Virus record (IMG/VR): IMGVR_UViG_3300045950_000038
Span: 1-31,302 of that record
From: a virus
Reading direction: 5' to 3' (one strand)
Length of the DNA stretch: 31,302 nt
Shown: positions 22,657 through 30,084 of the stretch, piece after piece
Numbering within the stretch: position 1 is the first letter of the stretch
Layout: each line of letters starts with the position of its first letter
Position numbers and translations under genes: made by a program
The notes under the pieces: model-generated
What the model was told of the DNA's origin: nothing
Databases searched by the model: none
What the model saw: the letters and a program-made list of their open reading frames with translations, nothing else

Positions 22657-23298
22657 TCAAGCGGTCGTGTCCCAGGGCCGCTGCGGCGGCATCTCGCGCG
22701 TCAGCTCGATCCGCCGCAGGCCGGCGCCCGCAATCTCGTCGCGCAGGTGCAGGAGGGCGGACCACCACAGCAGGTATTCCCGCCGCGCCGCCGCGATCTG
22801 CGCCGCCGTCGGGCGGAACGTGACCGGGCAGGCCAGCACGTCCACCACCTTCCTGCGCCCGCGCCGGCCGCGCACCTCGACCCGCCCGACCACCGAGGTG
22901 CGGGCAAAGACCCCGTGCCGGTTCTCCACCACATCCACCGGCACGCAGCGCGGCACCGCGCCCGGCATCCAGTCAGGCACCGCGCCGCATCTGGCGAGCC
23001 TCGCGATCTCCACCGCCATGCCGCGCCCGCCGCAGCCCTCGCGCAGGTTGGCCACGAACGAGGCGATGATCTCGGCGTCGTCGTGCCGCGGCGACCGGCC
23101 GCCGCCATCCACCCGACAGCCGAGCCGCCCGCGCTGCATCATCCGCCAGATCGTGTCCACACCGCCCGGCCCCTCGCCGATCTCGTCGAACTCGACCGAG
23201 ACCCGCTCCACCGCGAAGGCCCATTCCAGCGCCTGCCGGATCGACATCTGCCGCTTCACCGGGGTTGCACTGTCAAATCCCTTGGACTGATCGGTCAC
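22657..23298 (-). CDS. Conserved prophage protein of unknown function (213 aa), late-regulator position
   Basis: A 213-aa protein. The N-terminal part reads IRQALEWAFAVERVSVEFDEI, then GVDTIWRMMQRGRLGCRVDGGG, SPRHDDAEIIASFVANL, GCGGRGMAVEIARLARCG and WMPGAVPRCVPV; the C-terminal part has CPVTFRPTAAQIAAARREYLLWWSALLHLRDE. It resembles a conserved unknown found between primase and terminase genes in alphaproteobacterial prophages. It has no recognised catalytic motif. It starts with GTG at 23298, 7 nt after AAAGGG. It has an operator-like palindrome upstream and a terminator downstream, so it forms a single-gene unit where lambda has its late antiterminator Q. A late-gene regulator is plausible but unproven. 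Confidence 0.75.
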   Translation of the reverse strand: MTDQSKGFDSATPVKRQMSIRQALEWAFAVERVSVEFDEIGEGPGGVDTIWRMMQRGRLGCRVDGGGRSPRHDDAEIIASFVANLREGCGGRGMAVEIARLARCGAVPDWMPGAVPRCVPVDVVENRHGVFARTSVVGRVEVRGRRGRRKVVDVLACPVTFRPTAAQIAAARREYLLWWSALLHLRDEIAGAGLRRIELTREMPPQRPWDTTA

Positions 23299-23305
23299 GG
23301 CATGG

Positions 23306-23355
23306 CCCTTTCGCTATATCTTGTAGCCACATTTCCATTCAACCCAATGGGTTGA
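23306..23355 (-). promoter_or_regulatory. Candidate promoter with 17-bp palindromic operator
   Basis: A perfect 8-bp inverted repeat with a 1-nt centre, TCAACCCAATGGGTTGA, lies at 23339-23355. A possible -35 box TTGAAT (23342-23337) overlaps it, and ATATAG/TATAGC (about 23319-23313) lies 17-18 nt downstream on the minus strand. A repressor on the palindrome would block this promoter. A caution is that transcripts would start very near the AAAGGG ribosome site (23311-23306) of the 22657-23298 gene. The palindrome is certain; promoter and operator roles are inferred. Confidence 0.45.
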
Positions 23356-23373
23356 TTCTCTTTCATTTCGTAA

Positions 23374-23720
23374 GGGAGGTTGGGGAGGATGGAAGAAGAA
23401 GAAAGGGAGGATGGAACGCGAAGTCAGGGAGGATAGGTTATCAAGCCATATCAATGACTTGCCGCACAAAAAGGGAGGTTGGGGAGCTTGGGGAGGATGT
23501 TTTCTCGCCTCATGTGAGAGACCATCCCCTCACCCATTCCCGAGCCAGACCCCCATACCCCTTGTCGCGCGCGCACGCATGTAAGGGTCGGATTTATCCT
23601 CCCCAACCTCCCCAACCTCCCCGAACGTCCAGTAACCAGCGGATCTGCAAGGATTTCCCCCGAACCCCGAAAGGCGTCGCAACCTCCCCGACGGGGGAAT
23701 TCCATCCTCCCCGACCTCCC
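23374..23720. repeat. Nested imperfect palindrome of GGGGAGG(T/A)T units, candidate replication origin
   Basis: Seven units on the plus strand (starting near 23374, 23382, 23405, 23427, 23473, 23481, 23490) face six on the minus strand (23596, 23605, 23614, 23681, 23704, 23713). Outer arms 23374-23394 and 23700-23720 match at 20 of 21 positions. Inner arms 23473-23498 and 23596-23621 match at 25 of 26. Both pairs share the centre 23547 and are separated by exactly 78 nt on each side, so the whole is one symmetric structure. The G runs could also form G-quadruplexes. Iterated repeats near a phage helicase gene suggest an origin or initiator-binding site; this is inference. Confidence 0.85.
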
Positions 23721-23755
23721 CGGAATAGCACTGCGACGGGTGCGGGCGGCGCGCA

Positions 23756-25657
23756 TCAGAAGTCCTCCCGGTAATCGGCGGCCGGCGGATCCTCGGGCGG
23801 CATCGCCCCGACGGTCAGCGCGCGACCCCTCTGGTCCTTGGGCGCGGCGTCCCAGTCCTTGCGGAAGAAGGCGGTGAAGCGGATGCCGTCGTAGAACATC
23901 CGCCCGCCGCTCTTGACCTGGGCGAACTTCTGGCCGGTGCGCCTGGATCGCCAGCGCCGGGCATGGTCGGCCAGGGCGCGGGCGATGGTCCGGTCGCGAT
24001 ACTGGCCCTCGCCCCGGGCGGTCAGCCAGTAGTTGAAGGCGTTGACCAGTTCGGCCGCGCCGATCCGGTCGCCTTCCTCTCCTGTCACCTCGCAGGCCTC
24101 GTCGAGGAAGGCGCCGTAGGGATCGCTCTCCTCGCGCAGCGCGCTGGTCGCGTTGCGGACCTGGGCGGGCTCCATCAGCCCGCCTTCCAGATAGGCCAGC
24201 GTGCCCTGCACCATCCAGTTCAGGACGCCCGAGGCCTCGGCGAACAGCGCGGCATCCAGCTCCTGCTTCGGCCGCCGCTCGGCCTCGGGGATCTGCACCG
24301 GGAACTCGATCAGCTTGACCCGCCGCCATATCCCGTCGTCGGTGCCCTTGAACACCGGCTTGTGGTTGCCCGAGACGATGGGCTTGAAATAGGGCTGGAT
24401 CTCGACGAATCCCTCCTGCAGGGCGCGGATCAGCATCGGCTCGCCGCCGGTCATCTCCTTGATCAGGCCCTCCTGCCAGGACACGCCCTCGGCGGGTTCC
24501 GCGGCGGTCGCCATCCGCGCCCCGATCAGCGGCACGAGGTCCGGAGTGGCGTCGCCGCCGCTGCGCCGGTTGGTGCCGGTCAGGCTTTCGATCTTGGCCT
24601 TGGCGGCATAGTCCGCCAGCATGCGGTGGATCAGGTCCACCAGCACCGACTTGCCGTTCGCCCCGTCGCCGTGCAGGAAGAAGATCACCTGTTCGATCAC
24701 GGCCAGCATGGACAGGCCGAAGACGCGCTGCAGATAGCCCTGCACCTCGGGTTCGGGCTGGATCCGGTTGAGGAAGGCGCGGAAGGTGGGCGCCTCGGCA
24801 TCCGGGTCATAGGCCACGTCCATCCTCTTGGTGATCAGGTCGGCGCGGTCATGCGGGAGGAACGCGACGCTGGCGCGGCGGAACCGGCCCTCGGTATCCA
24901 CGCGGAAATGCAGGGTTCCGTTCAGGCAGTTGACCTTCAGCGGATCGGCATCCAGCCGGTCCACCGTGACCGACAGGTTGACCCCGCCCTCCTTCAGCAT
25001 GTTGTTGAGGGTCGCGGTGTTGCCGGCCTGCTTGGCGTGGCGCAGCCGCTGCGCCACCTTGTCCTGCGCCAGCGACAGGACGCCCTCGATTTCCGTGCGC
25101 TCCTTCCGCAACGCCGCCAGCTCGGCGGCAGCCTGGGCGCTGCGGTCCTTCGACGGCACGGCCTCGATCTCGTCGAGACGCGCCCCGATCGCGCGCAGGC
25201 GGGCGTGCAGGTCGGATTCGTCGCGCGGGCGCAGAAAGACCGTCTCGCGCGCGATCAGGTCCGACATGGTATGCGTCAGCTTGCGCGTCGCAACTCCACC
25301 CGGCATGTCCTTCACCGCGGGCGGGTCGAACTTCCAGCGCGTGCCGTCCCAGATGTGCCAGCCGACATTCGGCACGAAGCGCGCGTTCTCGCCGTGGTGG
25401 ATCCCGAAGCGCAGCCCGTTGCCCACGTCGTGCATCGGCAGGGCCGACGCGCGTTCGACCTTGCCCCAGTCGATCCCGTCGGCGTCGGACGGATCGTCCG
25501 GCGGCGGCAGCCCGTCATCGCCGCCCCGGTCATCCGGCGCCGGCCCCGGATCATGCGGATCGTCCGGCGGCGCGCCAGATCGCACCAGCCCATCGGGCAG
25601 GTCCACGTCCTCTGGGTTCGCGAGGATCCTGGCAACGCGGTCGGTGTCTGCGGTCAT
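23756..25657 (-). CDS. P4-type primase-helicase (SF3 helicase, DUF5906/D5-like)
   Basis: A 633-aa replication protein. Residues 1-65 are an acidic, proline-rich start. Residues about 75-225 hold a D5_N-like region (WHIWDGTRWKFD, then helices). The SF3 helicase core starts near residue 290 with Walker A GDGANGKS at 330-337, the sensor segment KPIVSGNHKP, and an arginine-rich WRRVKLIEFPVQIP. The C-terminal winged-helix-like part follows (AELVNAFNYWLTA). This C-terminal plan is that of the phage/plasmid primase P4 family, which unwinds the origin. No zinc-finger primase domain is visible; that activity is carried by the 26499-27623 gene. Its ATG overlaps the upstream gene as ATGA. Confidence 0.92.
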   Translation of the reverse strand: MTADTDRVARILANPEDVDLPDGLVRSGAPPDDPHDPGPAPDDRGGDDGLPPPDDPSDADGIDWGKVERASALPMHDVGNGLRFGIHHGENARFVPNVGWHIWDGTRWKFDPPAVKDMPGGVATRKLTHTMSDLIARETVFLRPRDESDLHARLRAIGARLDEIEAVPSKDRSAQAAAELAALRKERTEIEGVLSLAQDKVAQRLRHAKQAGNTATLNNMLKEGGVNLSVTVDRLDADPLKVNCLNGTLHFRVDTEGRFRRASVAFLPHDRADLITKRMDVAYDPDAEAPTFRAFLNRIQPEPEVQGYLQRVFGLSMLAVIEQVIFFLHGDGANGKSVLVDLIHRMLADYAAKAKIESLTGTNRRSGGDATPDLVPLIGARMATAAEPAEGVSWQEGLIKEMTGGEPMLIRALQEGFVEIQPYFKPIVSGNHKPVFKGTDDGIWRRVKLIEFPVQIPEAERRPKQELDAALFAEASGVLNWMVQGTLAYLEGGLMEPAQVRNATSALREESDPYGAFLDEACEVTGEEGDRIGAAELVNAFNYWLTARGEGQYRDRTIARALADHARRWRSRRTGQKFAQVKSGGRMFYDGIRFTAFFRKDWDAAPKDQRGRALTVGAMPPEDPPAADYREDF

Positions 25658-25875
25658 ACCTCGTCGTCACCCCGCATTATTCGGGCGTGGACGGCACTCG
25701 CATGGATCCGCCGCGCCCAGGTGCCGCCGGCCCGCGACATTCCGCAGCCGGTCGCACGCCGGCGCGCATGATCCAAACGGCCGGCCAGAGACAACGATTC
25801 CGATCGGCGTTCGCCTGCGCTCTTGGCCGGAACCCTGATCCGCGCCTCGCCCTTCCGGTCGTCGTCCCGCGTCAT
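25654..25875 (-). CDS. Small basic protein of unknown function
   Basis: A 73-aa, strongly basic protein (MTRDDDRKGEARIRVP, RRSESLSLAGRLDHARRR). It is joined to both neighbours by ATGA overlaps (25872-25875 and 25654-25657), which is the main support that it is real; it is much shorter than the frame open upstream to 26400. The charge suggests nucleic acid contact, but no motif is recognised. It is encoded directly before the primase-helicase, so a helper of replication is possible. Confidence 0.6.
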   Translation of the reverse strand: MTRDDDRKGEARIRVPAKSAGERRSESLSLAGRLDHARRRATGCGMSRAGGTWARRIHASAVHARIMRGDDEV

Positions 25876-26120
25876 GGCACCTCCCAGGGAAAGGCCGGCA
25901 GGGTGATTTCGCGCGACGCGGCCAGCGTGCTGCACCCCGGCATCAGGGCCACCGTGACCTTGCGCAGCCCGGGGCGAACCGCCCGCACCGGCGCATCTGC
26001 AACCGGCTGGTGCGCGGTGCACAGCCCGGTCGGAAAGTTCCAGCTGCCCTCGCGGATGGTCTTGCAGCAGCCGGGATGCCCGCAGCGCGCGGTGCGCTTG
26101 CCCTGGTTGCGCCCGGTCAT
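25872..26120 (-). CDS. Small Cys/His-rich (zinc-binding-like) protein
   Basis: An 82-aa protein. A basic start (MTGRNQGKRTAR) leads to Cys13, His15, Cys18, Cys19 and then Cys34-x2-His37 (CGHPGCCKTIREG, GLCTAHQ), which could hold one zinc ion. The rest is a beta-like segment (LRKVTVALMPG) ending FPWEVP. Its ATG overlaps the stop of the previous gene (ATGA) and its stop overlaps the next start. Family and function are not recognised. A role in DNA or RNA binding within the early operon is possible. Confidence 0.62.
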   Translation of the reverse strand: MTGRNQGKRTARCGHPGCCKTIREGSWNFPTGLCTAHQPVADAPVRAVRPGLRKVTVALMPGCSTLAASREITLPAFPWEVP

Positions 26121-26497
26121 GCCTGCACCCGCTTCGGCAGCCGACGATCCGTGTCGGTCGCATCCGTGATCCATTGCCCGGGCGGCCTGGCTGCAATCTC
26201 CGACAACAGGTCGGCGACCGTGCGGCGCGGCTTGCGAATCCGGTAGGCCTCGATCGGCGCATAGGCCGGATCATCGCAGACGCGGCGGCGCTCGGTCTTG
26301 AACCAGCCGGTCCGGACGTGCCTCCACCGCCAGAAGAACCCGGGAAAGTCCGAAGTGATGGCATCGAAGTCCGAGACGCAGATCTTCCCTGCGGCCTCAC
26401 GATTCAACATCCTCACTTGAATCCGTTGAGTGCGCGGGACGACCGGGCCTTTTCCCCCGTCATGGTCGATCCATGGCCCCCATTCCTGCGCACTCAT
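26117..26497 (-). CDS. Conserved early phage protein, unknown
   Basis: A 126-aa protein. It begins MSAQEWGPWIDHDGGKGPVV and contains a tryptophan-rich centre (FPGFFWRWRHVRTGWFKTERRR) and a basic C-terminus (DRRLPKRVQA). Starts of the form WGPWIDHDG recur in small early genes of alphaproteobacterial prophages, but no function is known to me. It starts 1 nt after the primase stop and overlaps the next gene as ATGA, so it is co-transcribed with the replication genes. Confidence 0.65.
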   Translation of the reverse strand: MSAQEWGPWIDHDGGKGPVVPRTQRIQVRMLNREAAGKICVSDFDAITSDFPGFFWRWRHVRTGWFKTERRRVCDDPAYAPIEAYRIRKPRRTVADLLSEIAARPPGQWITDATDTDRRLPKRVQA

Positions 26498-26498
26498 C

Positions 26499-27623
26499 TC
26501 AGCCTCCCATCAGCACGTCGTTCACGTCAAATCCGTTCGGTGCCGCGGCGATCTGCCCGCGCAGGCCTGGGCGCAGGAACATGGCCCGGCGCAGCCCGGA
26601 TTCGAGCTTCGCCCGCGTGTCCCGCGGGTCGCTGTCGCCGTCCATCACGTAGATCAGCCGCTCCACCCAGGGCGGCGGCACGAAGGCCTCGTCGTCGTCT
26701 AGATCCGGCAGCCCGGCATGGCGCAGGCCCGGGCCGGACTGCCGCCGTCCGCTCATGTTGCCGAGATCGACGAGGCACCAGAAGGCGGCGTCCGGATAAA
26801 GACCCGACGCGGCATTGCCCATCATCGCCGACCAGGTGGTTTCCAGACCCTCGCCGCAGATCATCGTGGAGGCGTGCAGGCCGCCGGTCAGCCGGATCGC
26901 ACCACCCTTCTTTGACCCCAGCGCCTTCTTCACCTCCAACGGCTCGCCGGTCTCCGGGTGGATCACCCGGGCCTTGCCCTTGGGCTGCGACAGGTCCAGC
27001 CAGGTGCGATGCAGCCCGCTGAACCTTCCGTCCGGCCCCTGGATCGCGGCCAGCATCGCCGGGCCGCGATGCACCACGCGCCATTCTCCCCCGATGTGAT
27101 GGGCGTAAGGCAGGTCCGGGTGAAGCCGGATGCAGGACCGGAATCCGCCCAGGGCCTCGATGTCGATCGCGCGGCGGGCGAGATAGGCCTGCACCTCGGT
27201 CCCGGCCGGATTGCGGCCCTGTTCCCAGATCCGGCGCGCCTGGCGGATCGCATCGGCGCGAAACCGCTCCGCGTCCCGCTTCGCCTCGGCCTCCCTGCGC
27301 CGCGCCTCCTCGATCCGCGCCTTGCGCTCCGCTTCGGTGACACCGTCGATCTCGCCGCAAAGCCAGGTCAGCGCGGCGGGGAAATCGCAGCCCCGGTCAA
27401 ACATGACCAGAGCGACCCCGTCGCCCTTGGCGCCGCAGATCCGACACTGGAACACGCCCTTGCGGGTGTTCACCGCGAAGCGGTCCCTGCCGCCGCATTT
27501 CGGGCATGGGCCGACCAGTTCGTGCCCGGTGCGTTTCAGGTTCGGGATGCGCAGCAGGTGGACGATCTCGGCGATGGGCCTCGCATGCGCCTCGGCGATC
27601 CTCGGATCCTCGGCCCGCATCAT
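26499..27623 (-). CDS. DNA primase with CHC2 zinc finger and Toprim domain
   Basis: A 374-aa primase. The N-terminal zinc finger has Cys40-Pro-Lys-Cys43 and Cys60-Arg-Ile-Cys63, the pattern used to recognise template DNA. A charged helical linker (residues about 95-130) follows. The Toprim domain has ICGEGLETT (Glu258) and VMDGDSD (Asp328, Asp330, Asp332), the metal-binding acidic residues of primases and topoisomerases. It ends GFDVNDVLMGG, typical of phage P4-type primases. The true start is at 27623 or 27620, overlapping the TGA of the preceding gene; the frame open up to 27749 is a shadow. It should prime at the origin opened by the helicase at 23756-25657. Confidence 0.92.
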   Translation of the reverse strand: MMRAEDPRIAEAHARPIAEIVHLLRIPNLKRTGHELVGPCPKCGGRDRFAVNTRKGVFQCRICGAKGDGVALVMFDRGCDFPAALTWLCGEIDGVTEAERKARIEEARRREAEAKRDAERFRADAIRQARRIWEQGRNPAGTEVQAYLARRAIDIEALGGFRSCIRLHPDLPYAHHIGGEWRVVHRGPAMLAAIQGPDGRFSGLHRTWLDLSQPKGKARVIHPETGEPLEVKKALGSKKGGAIRLTGGLHASTMICGEGLETTWSAMMGNAASGLYPDAAFWCLVDLGNMSGRRQSGPGLRHAGLPDLDDDEAFVPPPWVERLIYVMDGDSDPRDTRAKLESGLRRAMFLRPGLRGQIAAAPNGFDVNDVLMGG

Positions 27624-27958
27624 GCCGCCTCCACCTTCGCCAGTGCGACGCGGATCGCGTCGCGGGCCAGAGCCGAGGACAGGTCGAGATGCGCGCGCAC
27701 CCAGTGCACGGCGCCCTCGCCGCGCTTGCGCCGGTGCGGCCAGGCGCACAGGATGCCTTCGGCCGCGTCGCGCAGCGCCTCGATCCGGCTGGACCGGCTG
27801 GCCAACGGCAGACAGCGGCCGATCAGATGGATCGCCAGTTCCTGGTCCGGCGTGTCGATCCGGCTGGTCGCCACGCAGATCAGGCTCGCGATCAGCACCT
27901 GGTCGGCGTTCTCGCGCCGGATCCGCCCGGAGGGCAGGTATGCCGACCCGTCAGCCAT
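27620..27958 (-). CDS. Early phage protein of unknown function
   Basis: A 112-aa, mainly helical protein (MADGSAYLPSGRIRREN, VLIASLICVATSRI, IHLIGRCLPLASRS, ALRDAAEGILCAW, VHWVRAHLDLSSALARDAI). It starts at 27958, overlapping the preceding gene by 8 nt, and its stop overlaps the primase start. The short hydrophobic stretch near residue 20-32 is too polar around it to be a clear membrane anchor. Not recognised. Confidence 0.62.
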   Translation of the reverse strand: MADGSAYLPSGRIRRENADQVLIASLICVATSRIDTPDQELAIHLIGRCLPLASRSSRIEALRDAAEGILCAWPHRRKRGEGAVHWVRAHLDLSSALARDAIRVALAKVEAA

Positions 27959-28238
27959 GGATGTCCACCCGATCCGCATCGACCGGCACGAAGGCAAGCC
28001 GCCGCGCGACCGCGTCGCGCATCGCGCGGCCCGCTGCGGCGACGCGACGAAGGTCGCCGTGGGCCGTTACGAGCTGCGCCGTGAACCGCGCGCAGTCCGG
28101 GGCAAAGGTTGTATCCGCAAATGCCCGGTGCAGCGCGCGTGCCGCCGGCAGCGGCACGACCCCGGTCTCGGGCGCGACCATCGCCGTCATGGCGACGGCA
28201 TGGGCCTGGCTCAGGCGGGCAAGCTCGGCGCGGGTCAT
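27951..28238 (-). CDS. Small early phage protein, unknown
   Basis: A 95-aa helical protein: MTRAELARLSQAHAVAMTAMVA, PAARALHRAFADTTFAPDC, RFTAQLVTAHGDLRRVAAAGRAM. The start at 28238 overlaps the preceding stop as ATGA, which rejects the long shadow frame reaching to 28748. No family is recognised. The N-terminal helices could form a DNA-binding or protein-binding bundle, but no helix-turn-helix is clear. Confidence 0.6.
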   Translation of the reverse strand: MTRAELARLSQAHAVAMTAMVAPETGVVPLPAARALHRAFADTTFAPDCARFTAQLVTAHGDLRRVAAAGRAMRDAVARRLAFVPVDADRVDIHG

Positions 28239-28573
28239 GGCGCACCTCCGGCGAGTTCGCCGCCGCAGGCCGCGTAGCCCGCCATGTCGATCCAGTTGTC
28301 GAGGTGGCCGGGGTTGTTCCAGCCCCGCACCGTCTTCAGGTCGATCATCAGGATCGCCACCTGCGCCGGGGTCAGGCTGACGCCCAGGCGCACCGACCAG
28401 ATCGCCGCGATCTGCGCGAAGGACGATTCCGGCGCGCCATGGGTCGCCGCGCGGTCCACGGTAACGGCGGCTTTCGCATCGTCGCGGATCGCGGCACGGG
28501 TCGCGCCGCCCGGCACGATCCGATCCGCAATGGCCCCGTCCAGCTTTGCGGGATTGGAAGCCGCCAGTGTCAT
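28235..28573 (-). CDS. DUF6378 domain protein
   Basis: A 112-aa protein. The C-terminal half shows the DUF6378 pattern: THGAPESSFAQIAAIWSVRLG, SLTPAQVAILMIDLKTVR, then NPGHLDNWIDMAGYAACGGEL. This domain is common in phage early operons and its role is not established; some members are linked to nucleotide or DNA metabolism regions. The first about 45 residues (MTLAASNPAKLDGAIAD) are not part of the domain. The start at 28573 overlaps the previous stop as ATGA. Confidence 0.82.
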   Translation of the reverse strand: MTLAASNPAKLDGAIADRIVPGGATRAAIRDDAKAAVTVDRAATHGAPESSFAQIAAIWSVRLGVSLTPAQVAILMIDLKTVRGWNNPGHLDNWIDMAGYAACGGELAGGAP

Positions 28574-28833
28574 GCCACCACCTCCGCCCCAGCGGGGCCT
28601 GTCTTCGGAACCGGAGCCCCGGCAACGGGACAGGCAGCGCCGCCGCCGGCCCGCAGAACGCATCGCACCCATGCCACAAGGTCCGGATGCGGCGATCCGT
28701 CGTCCGCCACGACGGCATCGCGGGCCAGCAATGCGTCGAACCCGGCAAGGTCGGTCTCGGACAGACGCGGCAGGATCGCCTTCAGCCCCGCCCTGTAGCC
28801 CGAAACCAGCGAGATCCGCAGCAGGTCGCTCAT
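28570..28833 (-). CDS. Small early phage protein, unknown
   Basis: An 87-aa protein: MSDLLRISLVSGYRAGLKAILPRLS, ETDLAGFDALLARDAVV, HPDLVAWVRCVLRAG, then a Gly/Ala/Pro-rich tail. It lies between the ParB-like and DUF6378 genes with ATGA overlaps at both ends. The N-terminal helical repeat is regular, but no family is recognised. Confidence 0.6.
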   Translation of the reverse strand: MSDLLRISLVSGYRAGLKAILPRLSETDLAGFDALLARDAVVADDGSPHPDLVAWVRCVLRAGGGAACPVAGAPVPKTGPAGAEVVA

Positions 28834-29624
28834 GCGGTCACCCCCGCCCTGGCGATGAGATTGCACAGCCCCTTGCGCCCGCCATTGGCGCCCGAGGTCT
28901 CCAGGATCTTGAACGGATTGGCCATGGACAGGGCGCGCAGCAGGACATCGAAATCCGGGCAGCCTGCGTCGCCGACGGCCGTGATCCACGGCCGCAACAG
29001 GAAATCGGTATAGGCGACTGGACGCTCGGCCAGCGACGGCGCATTCGCGATCGCCTGCAGGCCCAGCGTGATCGCCCGGTCGTTGCCGGCCTCGACCTGC
29101 CTCCGGATGAACCCGATGCAATAGACCTGCCGCGCCTGCTTCTGCGCGCCCGTGGTGTTGTAGGTCATCAGCCTGCAACCCGCCGCCGAGACCGCCGCAT
29201 CGGCCCGCAGCGCCCAGTCCTCGCCCGCGGCCAGCGCCGCCTTGAGGACGTGGAAACCCGTGACACGGATCTGCTGGCTGTTGATCCAGGCGAAGGCGCG
29301 GCTCTGCTCCTCGAGTCCGACCTGCACCACCATCGCCGGAACCTCGGCCAGCCCGCACAGCGCGGCGGCATGGACCCGATGCTGTCCGTCGATGATGGCA
29401 AACATGCCGCCCTCGACCGGGGCCACCAGCACCGGCCCGAACCGGCTCCAGCGGAAGTTGGCGGCGATCCTGTGGATCGACTTCCAGTTGCCCTTGGACA
29501 GCGGGCGCTGATAGCGATCGTCGATCACCATCCGCTCCAGCCCGATCCACTGCAACATCGGTGCCGGTCCGGGTGCGGCCTCGACCGGATCGTGCCCCCC
29601 GATATCGATGCCGCGCCGGGTCAT
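28830..29624 (-). CDS. ParB-like N-terminal domain protein
   Basis: A 264-aa protein. Residues about 25-110 carry a ParB/sulfiredoxin-type fold: LERMVIDDRYQRPLSKGN, FGPVLVAPVEGGMFAIIDGQHR (DGQHR at 79-83, the phosphate/CTP-binding-like box), AALCGLAEVPAMVVQV. The remaining 150 residues are helical (FAWINSQQIRVTGFHVLKAAL, QARQVYCIGFIRRQV) and differ from chromosomal ParB, and no ParA gene is present, so classical partitioning is unlikely. Proteins of this domain in phages may be DNA binders, nucleases or transcription regulators. It is the longest gene of the early operon before the replication proteins. It starts at ATG 29624 within an ATGA overlap. Confidence 0.8.
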   Translation of the reverse strand: MTRRGIDIGGHDPVEAAPGPAPMLQWIGLERMVIDDRYQRPLSKGNWKSIHRIAANFRWSRFGPVLVAPVEGGMFAIIDGQHRVHAAALCGLAEVPAMVVQVGLEEQSRAFAWINSQQIRVTGFHVLKAALAAGEDWALRADAAVSAAGCRLMTYNTTGAQKQARQVYCIGFIRRQVEAGNDRAITLGLQAIANAPSLAERPVAYTDFLLRPWITAVGDAGCPDFDVLLRALSMANPFKILETSGANGGRKGLCNLIARAGVTA

Positions 29625-29926
29625 CGTGCCATGCTCCGGGACACCCCCGCCGCCGGGGACACCACTCCGTGACGGCGGGGGCTCAACAGGCAGACCCGCA
29701 CAGGACTGTTGCCTTGCCGCGCCGGCGTTTCCTCCGACCTGACATCACTCAACGGCCTGAATGGCCTGGGGCTGCCGGTGCCGCCGGCACGGATCGCCCG
29801 CGACGCGCGGGGATGGGAATTGATGCCCCCGAAAAGGCCCCCGACGCCTCGCGACGCCGGGGAGGTCCAACAGGGAGGCAGAGGAGCAGCATTGCCCGGC
29901 TGCACGGGATGGGTGGCGGCGGTCAT
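29621..29926 (-). CDS. Small early protein, unknown
   Basis: A 101-aa protein (MTAATHPVQPGNAAPLPPCW start), rich in Pro, Ser, Arg and Gly, with little predicted structure. Support comes mostly from ATGA overlaps at both ends (29923-29926 and 29621-29624). The composition is unlike its neighbours, so a non-coding spacer with a chance ORF is possible. It has no recognised motif. Confidence 0.45.
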   Translation of the reverse strand: MTAATHPVQPGNAAPLPPCWTSPASRGVGGLFGGINSHPRASRAIRAGGTGSPRPFRPLSDVRSEETPARQGNSPVRVCLLSPRRHGVVSPAAGVSRSMAR

Positions 29927-30084
29927 GACAAGGCCCACTGCGCAAGGATCAGGATCAGGACGGCAGACAGGACGACGACCCCGACCACGGCGCGGATCGG
30001 CGTGCGCAGGTCCGGGCGCGGCGGCGCGCGCCAGTGCTGCGCGTCGCGGATCGTCGGGCCGCGCGGCTCGTCCGGCCCGGTCAT
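29923..30084 (-). CDS. 53-aa single-pass membrane protein
   Basis: A short protein: a polar N-terminus with TIRDAQHWRAPPRPDLR, then one membrane helix near the C-terminus (AVVGVVVLSAVLILILAQW). It is paired with a second small membrane protein at 30081-30344 with an ATGA overlap. The topology (cytoplasmic start, C-terminal anchor) is seen in phage superinfection-exclusion and inner-membrane effector proteins, but also in many unknown early proteins. Function is not assigned. Confidence 0.62.
   Translation of the reverse strand: MTGPDEPRGPTIRDAQHWRAPPRPDLRTPIRAVVGVVVLSAVLILILAQWALS

Larger units (their letters stand above)
23299..23755. other. Non-coding gap between primase-helicase and the 213-aa gene
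   Basis: No credible gene is present in these 457 bp; the ORFs that cross it consist of repeats (PNLPNL-like or GRLGRL-like). It contains the operator-like palindrome (23339-23355), the nested 9-mer palindrome array (23374-23720), an AT-richer stretch in the left half (about 23435-23458), and a 97-bp centre with no evident symmetry. The position just behind the replication helicase gene suits a replication origin. Confidence 0.6.

Noticed and set aside
23374-23720. CRISPR array
   Set aside because: Units are only 9 bp, in both orientations, with irregular spacers and no cas genes; the symmetry argues for a palindromic site instead.
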